This document shows positions 25,401 through 40,400 of a stretch of 64,000 nucleotides of DNA, piece after piece. Numbering within the stretch: the stretch's first letter is position 1; each line of letters starts with the position of its first letter. Both the position numbers and the translations under genes were made by a program. Source of the stretch: Morinoia aosen (Eukaryota; Arthropoda; Malacostraca; Amphipoda; Talitridae); assembly GCA_030386875.1 (NCBI GenBank), contig CM059562.1, positions 44,165,757-44,229,756 of the forward strand, given 5' to 3'. The notes under the pieces are model-generated. The model had not been told where the DNA came from. It ran no database searches and saw only the letters and a program-made list of their open reading frames with translations.

Positions 25401-28400
25401 AATCAACATCGCCCAGGATTCTCAGGATGCCAATAATCAAAGAACACAGCATTCAATTAGGAAATGTTATTTTTTAAATTTACAATAATAGCAATTGATG
25501 CAGGTAAATATACGAGGAATTTGTAATTCCTAAAGACTCTATGAATGTTATTATCGTGAAATAAAAATGAAATAGCAGTGGCAAACTGAGTAAAATAAGG
25601 TGATCTACGCAAGTTCTCGCAACGAGGTCGCATTAAGCTTCTAATTTGGAAAATAATGACCAGAAGATACTTCATCGAGAATTAACAGATCATGTAGCAT
25701 CAGCAGGTGTGAACATGATTAAACAAACAATTTCTTATGCTTTGTGTCAGGAAGATCTGAAAAAGCGCACTGCTTGAATAGTCATATTTCTGATGAGAAA
25801 ATATGTTTCTACTCAATTACCATACGCTAACGCTCTTCTTGACAAAGATGATGCCTATTCAAATAATATTCCGGGGTCAAATTTAAACCAGACTTGACCT
25901 GTTTGGCAACAATTACAACAGATCTGTTAGGTGACAGCCAAATACTTCCATGGAATAACCATCCCACAGTGATGCTCAGTGGTGGGAGCATCATGTTCTG
26001 AGGTTGTTTTTTGTCTGAAGGCTCAGGGAAACTTCATGTTGTTGAAGCAACTATGAATTTAACCGTTTGTTTTAAAACACGTCTGAAGCCTTCATTTTTT
26101 TCTGTTCAGCACCTCATATTAGAAAGGACTTCATGGGAATTTTGACTGTTCTTTTCACTAATTTTACTGGAATCTAATTGAACTGATAATATTTGTGAAA
26201 GAAGAAACATTAGAAACAGACAAGGTTTTTGATTGTATGGTGCTTTCATTGATTTGGCTGTACCTAGCTGACCTGCTCCTTTTCGAGGTGATACCGTCAT
26301 AATAGCCACTACACAAACTATAAAAACCGTAAAACACCGGAAGAGGCCTACTGCTCTGAGGAACACCTTCCATCTGAGGAGCCCGAAAGGATAAGCAGCA
26401 AAGGTTTATTGCCTTCGAACTCACGAAAGAAAAATACTCGTACGTTCTCAAATATTTTCCAGTAATCTTTGCCTCAAAAAAGAAGACGAATTTTTCCAGT
26501 ATAATGGAAGAAATTTTGACTTTGACTGGAGAAAAACCGACTACAGCATAGACAGGGAGATGGGGGTAGAAATGCAAAGTGAGCGACAGGCCGGGAAATT
26601 TGTGGATCTAACGAAGATTGGAGAATGAATGAAACAGCTGGAACACTTACGTCAGTTACCCGTTTCAGTTGAAGGGAATCTTAACTTTGGAATCCACAAA
26701 GACCTTCTAGACATGTATAAATATGATATGAATAATTTTTGGCAGTTCAAGAGCGGCCTTCTGAAAAAATGCGGAATTTAGAATGCGATACAAGCATCCT
26801 GGATGACACCTGACCATGTGCATGCGAAACCCCTAATATTGGCCTCCAGTCAGCCACCCATACCAGGGGAAACTGAATTCGAAAAAACGACATCGCTCAG
26901 GAGAAAAAGAAACAGAAACCAAACAACACAATAAGCAAAGAGTAAAAAATCCCAGGAATAACGAAACCGGGAATGGCAGTGGATGGCTTGTTACCGATGA
27001 AGAGATGGCTGGTGGGACAAAAGTGGTCTGCGAGAGTTTAAACACAGGAACAATTTACGCCACCACAATTGCCTCATCTAGGTACGACTGCCTCGAAGAG
27101 GGGAAAGGAAGACAGAGGGAAGGGATTTAGCATAAATTTTAGACAAGAGCGAAAAATTTAACTGGAGCGGTAGAGAAGCGGGCAGAGACACTTACAGTAT
27201 GAGGAATAGTTGAGGTACTGTAATTTTCTGCTGAAAAATAAGACATAACTAAAATCACGTGGAACTTATGGAAAGCGCTGCAGACGAAGATCTCTGAGAT
27301 GAGAAGAGGATGCGCTATAGAGAAGACGAACATCAGAGACCGGGAGGGAACAGCACGAGGAAATGCAGATAAAAGAGAAAAGCGGTAAGAAAATGTTTCT
27401 GCAGTAGAATCTTCAAGGAATGACATCGAAGGAAGATTTAATCAACTTCATACACACGTACAAGCCGCTCTTATAGCTGTCCAGGAACTTTTTATGGCAA
27501 TAACTTCGTATTACCAATAGCTGGTTACAACGAACTCTGCAAACCAGGCTAGTAAAATTATATTTAGATATCATGGAGGAGTGGTATTATATTTCCATTC
27601 TTCATTACCAACCCAAGAAGTTGACTTTCAATCGTCGCTTCAAATCATAGGAGCAAGAATTCATCTAACTGATTATAAAATAATAACAATTGCATCCAAA
27701 TACTTGCCATCAGGAGCTAATGTTGACCCCGAAGAGCTATCCGATATACTGAACGAATTACCTTTACCTAAGCCGATTGTGGTGATGGGAGACTTCAATG
27801 CCCTCCATACCGATTGGAGAAATGGAGCAATATACCGCCGAGGTTGCTTGTTACAACAGTTCCTCATCCTAAATAATCTCAGAATCATAAATGATTACTC
27901 AGCCACTCACATTTCTTGCTCAGTGATTGATATCGCACTAACTTCCCCCGAAACAGCTCCTGACCTGAACTTCGCAGTACATACTCTCTTCAGTATTCAG
28001 CAGTTATTACTACTCAATCGTTTTCTCATTGACTGTACAACAGTGTGACGGGAGAAACGAAACCGGGAGGTGGAACTTCAAGAGGGGTAATTGGGAAAAA
28101 ACAGGAATGATACCAAGTGGTGGAGACAAGTACATCAGCAGGAAATGCCAAAAAATCCCGCGATGGCAATCGAAGAACTGTACATAAGATTCAGTTACAC
28201 TGCAGAAAAGTTGATTCCGAAAAGTTGACGTCACTATGCAAAACCTCAGTAGACCCCTGAATGCAGTAAAATGTGGCGAGAACGGGAGAAGTGTTCCGGA
28301 GATTACAGGCGGACGGGTGCGCTGGGAGTTAAGATGAAGTGGAAAAGAGTAGTAACAGTAGCAATATGTACTTTCTGAGAAGCGAAGTAGTACAGCTGGC

Positions 28401-31400
28401 ACGATTATGTTTCATTGCTAAATGCAAGCTACACCGAGCAGTTGCATTTGGGAGCAATAAAAGCAATCCGAAGAGAAGTAAAAAGATAAAATAGGAAATT
28501 GAAAGAAGAAAACGCCCTTTATTCTAAAACTTAAGATATAACACAGAAACTATCAAAAAATTTTGCTCACGCTACCCGCGATAATTATTCCAATGAGTTT
28601 CGTCACTACTAGCTAAAGATTTGGCGAGCAACAACGACGAACCTTATAATCAAGAGTAACAGATAACAGGACTCAATAACATTAGTAATATCATGATAAA
28701 ATATTGCTGACATACAGTGTGGGTTCAGAAACCACAGTGCACCAACCACCTCGTGAAATTTGCCACCTGCATACGGCAATCAAACGGAAGCCATTGCATT
28801 TAAACTTTTTGTAGAATAAAAACTTGGAATACAATGTATGATATAATACAATTCTGTTTTATCTCAATTTCCATAACTAATGAACAAATATGGAATCACG
28901 TTTCAGCTCTAATTTTGTACGTAATTCCTTCATACGTTACATTACTTATCAAGCCTGGAACCTACGTTGAAAATTAAGACGGAAAATCTTTCACAGATAC
29001 AACTAGGATAATAAATATAAAATAAAAAGATCTAATTCTGGATGCAAATGTTCCAAGGACTGTCCAGAAACGTCGATTTTAAGAATGAACCTTTAGATTT
29101 TCTATTATATAAGAAAATTGGCGTTGTCACCCTGGGGCTGTTTTTTATCATTTAACGAGAGACTATCCAGAAAAAAAAGCATCCGATTAATATAAGTGAT
29201 TATAAACAAAATAGTAGCAAGTTGGCGGTAACACCAAAGGTATCAGTGGTGGCATGGCTGTTTACTGGAGTAACTTTATGAGTAGTAAAAGAAGGAGAGT
29301 CGCAGCGTTTGCTTTGATATTCAACGATAGTATTAGTTTGATAAAATACTAATAGCAGTGATTATGGTAATGACAGTGAAAGAAGTGGCGAATATATTGC
29401 ACAAAAGACAGCTATAACAGGTCTGGGCACTAAAATGGTAGTCCACTTGATAATACGAAAATGCTAGCGAGCAAGAAACGCAAAATGTGATGAGAGCACT
29501 CAAGTTTATTTCTTATGGAGACTGTTGGACATCAACGTGTGCAACTCAAACTAGTTTAATTCAATGAAGATCTGTTTCTTTTTCAGAGGGCAATGAAGAT
29601 CGCTCCTTCGCAATCGGTTCTAATAATGGGAACCTCGTGTTGGCGTCCGGTCTCGATGCGGAAAAGAAGGCTAAGTATTTGCTCACGGTTGACGTCAGCG
29701 ACGGTGTCCATCACGTATCCTGTTCGGTGAGTGAAGGTCTTAACTTTTTTCCGCTAATTTGTACATATGATGGCATTCAGTATGCTATGAGCTCGCTTTT
29801 TGGCCTTTTCCCCCTATTTGTTAAATGGAACGCATTTCCAGAGTTTAGCGTATTTTGCTGTGTTCTTTAAAGTAAATTCAATTATGAACCCTGTAGAAGG
29901 AAATGCTATTTTACACTTTAAGTTGCAGTACTGGCTTTCAGGAATCTTCTTTACATGATTATTCTAGCGTTCGTATTGCATGCAGTTCACACTGGAAAAA
30001 CTTCAAACTCTGTTGCACATTGATAATTTTTAAAGCGTATGAATTGATTTAAATGCGGTTATCTTATTGATTTCAGATTTCTGTGGATGTTATCGACCGC
30101 AACGATAACCGACCTCGTTTCTCACAACCCGTTTATGAAGTTGACGTTAACGAAAACCTGCAGCCAGGCTCGCGCTTGTTCTCCCTGCAAGCCTCAGACC
30201 GCGATGTGGACAAACACTTGCACTACTCGCTGGCCAACGCGGCGCATCTGCGCTCCGACGTGCTCTTTGATGTGGAGCCTTCCTCCGGTCACTTGGTGCT
30301 CGTGCAGCCCCTTGACAGGTTAACAGTAAACTACTCGCGGTGTAGGTGCCGAGTACACTACTTTCGGTTTATTTTAATAGTGGATAACTCACGATGTAGG
30401 TAGTGAGTACCTTACGCGATGTAAGTTGGTTGTAGATCACTCACGCTGTAGGTAGATTAATGACGTTGTATGTTTGTGGTAAATTACTCATGATTTAGGT
30501 AACGTGTAACTCACTCACGATATAGATTAGTAGATTACTCACGATGTAGGATGGTAGTAGATTCCTCAAGACGTAGGCTAGGCGCATATAGCTCACTGTG
30601 TGCGTTTGGAGTGCTCACGAAAGGTTTTCCCCACGCTACGAGCTCAACAATGTTCTTTTAGCAGCGTTTTGCTTTCTCCCTGTAAAGGAACTTGAGATTG
30701 AGAAATCTTTGATGTACTCTTCGAAACTCGATCGACTGAAAAAAATCCTTGACTAAGCCACGCTGAACTATCTAAACCTATGCGAATTACATAATACGCT
30801 TAATTGTCGTCATTTAGCTCTAACTTACTGTCTTACATATGCATTTTGATGAATGAAAGATTAATGAAAATCTGAGTGCGACAAGCGCACCAACGATTGC
30901 TCTAATAGGTTCACCTCCGAATCTATCTTGGGTCTTGAATCTTTTACTTCAATATTAATGTTAGCACCTGCCTGTCATGCAGTAGCGAAATAAAAGAAAC
31001 GAAATATCTAGTGAGCACAAAAACAATTTTTCGAGAACAACCAAAATTAATAAATGTATACTTACAACTGACACATTAATGGCTGTGAATAGGTTTACTG
31101 ATAATAAAGAATTGTGTGGAAGCTTGGAAGAGTAAGGACTGAATAGTGAATATAAATATTGCGCTACTCATAAGGAATAAGCTAACTGGGTACCGTTTAA
31201 CTGAGGTTTACGTAGTAGAAAAATAATGGACTCTGTAATTCGAGGGTCTAAAGGGTTGGCAAGTGATACTAAAACATTGACGTCAACTCGTTTCACAGAA
31301 CAATTACATTTTTCAGCATGGGAGTGGATGACACCATATTGGCTTAGATTTCTATTACCAGCTGTATCAATGACACAGGGGAGATAAAATTTCATTTCAC

Positions 31401-34400
31401 ATTGAAATATTGATGATAATTAATTCAATTCATAAAATTATGATAAAAAACAATATTAAATTAATGAAACATGGGAATTTACCAGGTAAAAAAAAGGGAA
31501 TGAACAAGTAGAAACCCTATCCTATTAACTGTCACAATGACCATTCTTCTCTTCCTATGCTTTCGCATGGGTGCAAATCATCTTAGCGTTATCTCTCCAT
31601 AAGTGATCTCTACTCCTCTAATTTTCGATTATTTAAAATAATTTAAAGGCTCTTAGAGCAAACGGAACAGTCTTTTGCGGAAACCATCAGAAGTATGGCT
31701 TTTAAGGGAAAAATTTATTCTCTGTTTTAATTTAAAATTTTTCGGTGCAGGGAAGTTCTCCATGAGCACATCCTGACAGTTCAAGTCAAAGATAGAATGA
31801 CTCCAGTGAAGAGTGATTTCGCCCGCGTCATTTTGAGTGTGCGTGATCACAATGACCACAAGCCCATTTTCCTGGAGAGCATTTACAACGGCACTGTGGA
31901 CGAAGAGGCTCCCCTTGGCTCAGTCGTACTTAAAGTAACGGCGATCGACCGAGACCACGGCCTAAATGGAGCAGTAACCTATTCCATTGTTTCTGGTGAG
32001 TTGCCATCAATTTAATGTAAATTATTTATATTTTTGTCTCAAGTGTATGTGTACAAAACTCTGTTCAAATATAAAACAAGTTAATTCTCACAGTGGTATT
32101 CTGAATTTCCAGGAAACATCGGGGGAGTATTTGCGTTGGACGCTCTGAGCGGCGAAGTGTCGGTAGCAAGAGCGCTCGAGCGGAGGCAGCTGCCGGAGTA
32201 CTGGCTCACTGTGCGCGCTGAAGACGGCGGGTCTCCTGCTCAGCATTCGCTCGTCAACCTCAACATTTTCATAGAGCTATCAAAGAATGGCTCACCGAGG
32301 TGTGCATAAAATTTTCGCTACTAGCTTCCTCTACTCGATCGATTTTTTAATTGACTAAACTATTTACTTTAGGAATCACGAATGTAATTTACTACTAGAG
32401 AAAAGAAACAAATGTCTAACTAATACATGTGTTTGCTCGGCAACGGTTATTCACACTCTCCTCCAAGCGAAAATTAGAAAAATTTTCAAATTGAATATAT
32501 CATGTTTGAAATTTTGTATAGTATTATAGTTGAAAATTTAGTGTGGAAAGTTAGAAAGTTGCATTTATGACCGTGTAGAAGTGCTTGCTAAGACCGTGCA
32601 ATATTCAATCATTTTATATGTTTACCTAAGGTTTTTAGACTAGTGTAATATTCCCTTCTTTGACATAAAACGGAAGACTACCTATAGCGTAGCTTAGTAC
32701 CAGTAATTCATTATCTGTGGATATGAGTGGCTTCTTTGTTAGAAAACTAGTTTTAATGTAGATCAGGTTCCGAAATTATAGCACAGGAGTAGTACGGTTT
32801 TAGGTTTTGTAAAGCAAATTGAACAAGCGTGAGTGGTAGTACATATTGGTTTATACAGCGTGTGTTAAGACTTTCATTTATCATGGGAAAAATAATTTTG
32901 GAAATCATAATTTGTGTAGTGTAAACATGAATTGGAGGGCAAATATGCAGTGTCCTAACCCACAGAACACAGAATTGGCGGTGCACATCAGCTATGTCAG
33001 TTATTTCTTGCTGATGGCCCAGCCCTCGCAGTTTGAATTGGAGGAGATATTGAGGAGCATGGCGATAACTTGACCGATGGGAAATTAAATATTGAATTTA
33101 TTGAGAAATTGACGAGTTGTCCTTCCAACAAAGATGGTAGAGGAATGAATGAATGAATGAATGAATGAATGGTTCTATAGAGAGACAAAGTCAGTAGGGA
33201 TATCTTAACTTCTAAGAATCAATAAATTGATGCAAATACACAGATTAATTGAGAAAAATGGCATTTACAGAAATGAGAAGTAAGATTTGTAGTACGAGTG
33301 CGATGAGTTCATAAGGGTTTGATTTTCTCATTATTCTGTGTAGGGTGTAGAGTCGGGAAGCTAGAGTAACGGAAAGAGATGGAAAAGTGCTTGGTATGAG
33401 GTTCTTGAGAAGCAGGACTAGTATGGGATCATTTGAATGATAAGTGAAGAGGTGCAGAGGAGGACGGCTTTTGTAAGCGAGTTACACTGAGTAAACCTCT
33501 TAAAAATGTGTCGAAATTTTCAAATTATTTTCACTGGATAAACATTAATACGCTTGCTTGATCTTAGTTTCAATTGAAAAAATAATTTGTCTCACTGTCT
33601 CAGTTGAACACGTTTGCAAAAGGAGCAGTTCTAGATTAGCTGCACAAATAGTAAATGTGATTTATTTTGTTTATTGAGCGAGTGGGCCGACATTCGCGAA
33701 AAAATAACACTGACTACTGAGAAAAAAAAGTCAAACCAGTACTTAATACTGATTTGTACAGATTTCTTTGTTCAGTTTTCAATTAATATCTTTTTGAAAT
33801 TGAAATTGAAATCTTCATTGTTTTTAAACAATGGCTGAGGATAACTTTTCAACTTAAGTGAGGCATTTGCTTCTCTGCTTCTTCTGATGATAATTTTCCT
33901 TATATTGCCTTCTTTATGTTGAAATACAATTTTTTGTTTTGTTAATGACGATTTTTTTCTGGCTCACACTTGTCCTATTTTTCAGCACCTGCTACTTTTT
34001 TTCTTCATATTTTATCGTGTTCCATAGCCTTCTTTCTTCTTAACCAACCGTTTCCATACGCAGGGAATTTTGTGTGGGAACTCAGTTTGTGCATAGGTAC
34101 CGCGTTTCCGTCCATACTAAATGGTGCCTTCATCCTTCTTCTCTTAGGAACGCCTTTGCTGCAGTTCGGAAGGCTTAAACTGACTTATCTAATCTAAATT
34201 ACTAAAATTCTTTTTGGATTGGGCATTGGCGTTTTTGTCATTCATTCGAGGTAATGATTCCATAATTTCTCATTCGAGCTGCGTCGGATGTTTCGCTTCT
34301 AAGAATACCAAAATCCAAGGATAAGAGCAGGAACGAATCTCACTTGAGACGTATTCATTTAGATTTCCGTTTCCCTCTATTTGCAGGTTCATGCAGTCCG

Positions 34401-37400
34401 AGTACGTTTTTGACGTAAGCGAGGGTGCTCGCGTCGGGGATTTCATCGGCACGACGCTGGTCGAGAGCCGCCTGGGCGTCTCCTTCACGCTGCAGCAGCC
34501 TCTGGCGCACCATGCCCTGCCCTTCGTTGTAAACCCTGCGACTGGGATCATAAGCTTGGACGCTCCTCTCGACTTCGAACTCACGCAGTCCTACAATTTC
34601 ACTCTCCAAGCTTTGTCAATGGTGAGCTATTTGTAGGTGTCACAGGGTGCACCAGCTCGCTTTGTTCCTTCTTGTAGAGAAAGCGTTCGCTTAGGATTTA
34701 AAGAACGATTTAATTATCAAACTTACACAGAAAAGGCGAATTACTTTAACTTCAAAGTAATATTTTAGTTAACCTTGACCCTGGAATGTTGGATCAGCCA
34801 TGAACTGAATGCTCAAATTAACGCTCAGTGTTGCTTCCATTTTACATGAATGGTAGACTGCTGAACATTTAAAATATTTTTATTGTTCCATGTTTAGCAA
34901 AAGAACGTAATCCGAATGCATTATTTAGTTTAACGTCGTGAACGTTTCCGTTAATATGAAGAATGACAGTACTGAGTGCGATGTATAAATGTTTCTTTGT
35001 AAAAGTACTGAGTGTAATTGTCAGGTATAATGAGTATTTCATAGTTTTAAAATACAGCATTCGCTCATCATCAATGATTTGTGATGTTCATGACCAGAGA
35101 TGAACGGAGAAAATTTTTTCAAATGAGACTTACGTGATGGCTTCCACGTTTTGGTATCTTGTACCAGCGAAACAATGCAATTGCCCAAAATTGATAATTA
35201 TGTCTCCCAAGGCACAGAACTAATTGCCCATAATTTTACCTTAGCCAAAAATGTCAAGGAAAAATTGATTCAACAATACGATAAATGAGAGTAGGTGTAA
35301 AGAAGGAAAGGAGTAAAGAAAATTGTACCCGACTGAAAATCTCAAAAAATAATTACGCGCTATGGATTCGTCATTTCCGCTAATACTTTGCTACACACTT
35401 GAGTCACATAATACCAAGTGGTTGCAATTTTATTTCTGATTTTATACATCGAAGTGAAATTTTGTTGTTGTTTTCTGATAACATTAAGTTTTCGGGAAAT
35501 TCTCACGTCCATTTACTCTTCCGTGTTTAGTCCGCATTGTGTTTTTCAACACATTCACCTCTCTAGTAATCTTTATTGGCTCAGTAATGTTTTGTTATTT
35601 TTAGCTAACCTTCTTTGAGCATGTTATTTTACATTGCAATCTCATCTCTTTCCAATTAACCGTTCATAAGCTGAGCTCCTTACGATAAACCAATTGCTTA
35701 GTAACTTCATTTCCTAATTTCCTACTGGCTCTACGTACAAAGATTATCGAGGTTTACTGATGGTTACATTCTTGTAGTGAATCTGTTGCGTATGTGTTCT
35801 GCTGAACAAATAAATGAATAAATATTTCTTATGAGAAAACTTTACATCCAGTTGATAAATTACTTGGGAGTCGATACAAAGTCAATGTCCAGCCTAACAC
35901 GCTCGGAAACTAGCTGTAATTTCATCTAGTATAATTTCATCTCATCCTCTGCCCCATGAATAAATAAGATACGTAAAATTGCATAATTTCAGCTGTTGAC
36001 GTATTTTTTTCATTGAATTATTCTGCCGTAAGCTCTCTTCTTTTCATTTCAGCGAAATAAAGTTCAATTTTACCAGGCCTGCTCAATTAGAATTACAGTA
36101 GTGATTTATTTGTCATAACAAAACGTTTGTTCAGAATGGCCTGCAATCTTCTTGCCGGATTGTGGTGAACGTGATGGACGAAAACGACAACGCGCCGGTG
36201 TTCAGCCAGCACACGTACAAAGGGCACGTGTCTGAAGCGGCCGCCCCGCACTCGGTCGTGCTGCAGACCGGCAACAGGCCGCTCGTCGTGAAGGCCAGAG
36301 ACAGCGACTCGGGGCAGAACGCAAATCTTGTCTTCACCATTCTCGAGGAGGAGGCCAAAAATTACTTTACCATCGATTCCTCTACTGGTAAGATTTCGCT
36401 CTCATATTCCGGCTAATGAATGCAATTTATTTTTTTTCAAAATTTTTCCAGCTTAATACAATGTTGCTCTAAAGTATCAAAAGTAGTCGTTGTAGCCTAA
36501 AGCTGTCAGGGAGTGATCATATATCATTCTTAATTGGATCAGTCCTAGCCTTCAATTCGCATTTTACTTGTGCTTTGTTTTGAGAGGGAAGAAAGCACAA
36601 AAAGCGTGCTGTTTGCCATATTGCTGAAGATTCTGTCTGAAATATTGAATTATACTTTGCTTTCCCGTCCGCTTGGTTCTCGAAGTTTCCCACCATACAT
36701 TACACGTGATAGAATAACGTGCCTTTATTGCGCATGTACTTCCTTTAGAAAGCAAGCACGACGTTTAGTTAGAAAGAGGCTGCTCCTTGAGCTATGAAGC
36801 AACTCGGACCCCGTTGCCTAGGCGAGAGGCCGCTCGTCTATCCCCTGTTAGGTTCACCCAGACGGTCCTAACAGGTGAAATCAAGTAGCACCTGCCGTGT
36901 TACTATTTTCATTTGTATTTCCTAATAATTAATCCAGACAACCCGCTGCAACTTTCCCTCCCTGCAGTATGAGCGAAAGGGAGACATAGATCGTTATCGG
37001 GTGTCGTCATTAGAACCCTGGACCCAAAGATAAGATTATTATGGAAGAAGCAGAGACACCCAGACACTAGTGTCTGTCTATTAGTTTGAAGGTTTGCGGT
37101 AAGCATCGATGGTTGTTAGGAGACTCAGACGCTACCGACAAACAAATGGCGTCACTCCACAATCGGTAAATTCACGATAAATCATGGAGCTTCTCCGTTC
37201 AGCTTTGATATTACCAGTGAGCTTCGTGAGTAGTTGTTGAACCTCTGATTCTTTGAGAGCGGTTCGCAGCCGTCATTAAATCTCTGGAGTCATCGGTGGA
37301 TTTCAGAACTTCCTGTGAGCATTGTAATTGACACTAGTTTTCGGAGTTCACGTTCACCTTTGGATTTGTTTAGTATGTGGGACGTATGTAGAAGTTGTTA

Positions 37401-40400
37401 GGTAACCTTGGAACTAGTGATGAAGAAGCGTATGTAGTTAAGTTCTACGTTTGTACGGAACTTTGCAAAATTTCAACTAGTTTTCACCGCATTACTGGGG
37501 CTATTTCGACTGAGGTTGTCATTCATTTTAGAACCGAATCATGTGGATGAATGTACCGCACTTTCAACTAAACGAAAATATACAGCATGTACAGTGTGAA
37601 CATTTGGATTGCTCCCCTTTATTTTGACAATGAAACGTACACGTTACCTTGCCATGCAGGAGCCATCAAAACAGTGGGCGTCTTGGACCACGAGGTGACG
37701 GAGGAGGTGCGCTTCAGCGTGAGTGTGCACGACGGCGGCACACCGCGGCTCAGCGCGCCGTCCAGCGCTAGCGTCACAGTCACCATTGACGACATCAACG
37801 ATGTGCCGCCTCGCTTCCTGCAGCCGCAGTACAACGCCACCCTCCTCCTGCCCACTCAACCGTGAATATTTCCTTCTGTGACCATGCAAAATTGCTCTAA
37901 ACACAAGTTTTCACTGACTTGAAAGTTCAAAATAAATTCTAAATCAATGAAGAATAATTTTGAGATTTTCAATTTGGTTCATTTATGGGGACGGACTGTG
38001 ATTTAACACAATAATATTGTTTGGTAGATTTCTAAGCGGTTTAAATATAATTGTTTAAATTTATAGCCATTTATACTGTGACTAGCTGCAGAAGCCTGTC
38101 GAATATCATATCAAGTCGTTTAGTATAAGACATCAAAATTTTCATGTTATTCCAAAAGGTGATTTTTATAGGATGCACTTATTCTCCCATGTAATATGGA
38201 CGTGAATGTTGTAAACAAGCTTCATAATCTCATTTTTACACTATTCTGCCGATATATGTTGCATAGTAATATCCCGATAATTTTTTTAGAAATTGTGAGG
38301 ACTAATTTAAACATAGTATTTGATTGAATCAAGCTGAAAAGTATTGAGTTGATTATTAATCAATTCTTTAGAAAGTGTTTTTTTTGTCATTCTGATCTCT
38401 TCCTTGGCTATGGCATTTATTCTATCGTAAAATCTCTTATATCAATTCTGCAATGCATCAACTTTTATTTATTTAACTCTATCTTGAAAACACCAACTGA
38501 TGATGATTCATCGTTTGAATAAATTACATCGTCTAAACTTTCCTGCGGAAATATCTTTACAATCAGTTTATTATATGGTTTTTGCTACTGACGCTACTCC
38601 TCTAGGAGTGCAACGCTCTATTACGGAGCTTCACCAAATCCTTCTTGATTTCTCAGATCGTTGCTCGTGGTTCAAGTAGCTGCTGTTGACTTGGATTCCA
38701 ATGGGGAAGAATCACTGCGCTTTGAAATCACGGAAGGAGACAGTGACGAAAAATTTACGATCGATCCTCTTAGCGGCCTGGTGACAGTGAAGAATGCAAC
38801 AGGACTGCGCTCTCAGTACAGGCTCAAGGTAGGCGGCGTTTGGGTTGAATAGATCACTTCGTCAGTATACATACCTACTGCAGGCATTTTCTAGGTTAAA
38901 CAAATGGTAATAATAAACTAAATTAAATTTTCTGGGCAAGCGTATCTCAGTGCTGCCCAGTGTGCTAATTGTGTCTAATGAGGATGCTTGCCAGGGGCCA
39001 TGTAGCTAACCCTGAAATTTTCAATGGATGAAAATTAGATTTCTATAATTTTTTCTTTGATGCTGTGAGTTGTGAGAGTTTGAGTTGAATGATGGTGTTG
39101 TTATTTGAGACACTTTCTGAGAGAGATAAAAGTTGAATTATTTATGTGTAACAGGATTGCTAAAATGGTTATTAAATTATTTGAACTAGTTACAAACGAT
39201 CAAAATTTTTAATGCATAGCTTGCTTACACTGGTGGTGGATTTGGATAGCAAAGTAATGTATATATTATATGTAGTGAACTAATGGAGAACGTTTATTTA
39301 CATGTGAAGCTAAGTTTTTATAATTTCAATGCGTCTGGTCCCTTTCAGTGGATAATCAATGTACAGAGTACATTTACTTATCCTCTACCCCTAATTTCTT
39401 TTAAATTTTGGATCATTTTTTAAACGACCTATATTTTTTACCTTAGAAGTTTACATCTAGCCTTTTGGCCTCCCAAGTGTCTAGCAATATACTCGATTGA
39501 TTCAAAATACTTCAATTATTTCAACTTCAGCGATGTATTTAGCACTAAGAATACAAAAAACTTTGCCGTTGCTGTAATTTTCACGTTATACAGTTCAAAT
39601 CTCTTGAAATTATCGATTGTGTAGTAGCTCTGTGTTCTCGGTTTTTAATTCTTTTAATTTGATTATACTCAGCACCTGACGTGTGCGAGACTGTAATATG
39701 GTGATGCATGACTTGGTGCCCTATTGCACCAGCGTTATTTTCTATTGACAAAAGGATGACAAGCGATGCGATGTGTGTGATTTGAAAAAAATTTACTAAC
39801 ATCACAAAAGATAACCTTCTCACGTCTATCTGAAACATTTCCTTGTATAGCTTCACTCGACCTTTCTCAGCGTGACGTGTAACATGGCATTATTGAAAGA
39901 TTTCCGCTTTCCCTGCCTGCCTTCTGGGTTTTGAATTTATGAGCGAGTATACTCATAAACAAGTACATTTAACAACGAAGTAATTTGTACATTCACCAGT
40001 ATTTAATGCTTTCATGAATTCCATGGAATTTAATGCTCATATGATTCCAAAATCAATTGATATATTAGTGAGCACATGGAAGTTTTCAATCCTCCCTAGC
40101 ATAAGGGTGCAAAATATGGACCATAAAAAAACATTTAGCTAACAATTTTGCCTCTGATGGGGTTCACACTAAGATTTATATTTAATTGTACAAAAAAAAA
40201 TTGAACATCAATGGACGTCAAATATTAATAGAGTTTCTTCAAGGGAATTTAAGCATAGCAGCAATAATACTCAAAATTTTCATTTGTATGAATTCCATTC
40301 ATTTGTTCATGTACGTCTTAGTCGAGTTTGCACGTAATTTTGCATAGATATCATTTCATTCTTCAATGGCCAAACGTCCTATTTCTTCAAAAATTTTCGC

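Noticed and set aside
36847-36880. 9-bp stem hairpin in intron 11
   Set aside because: Short, and expected by chance in a window of this size.
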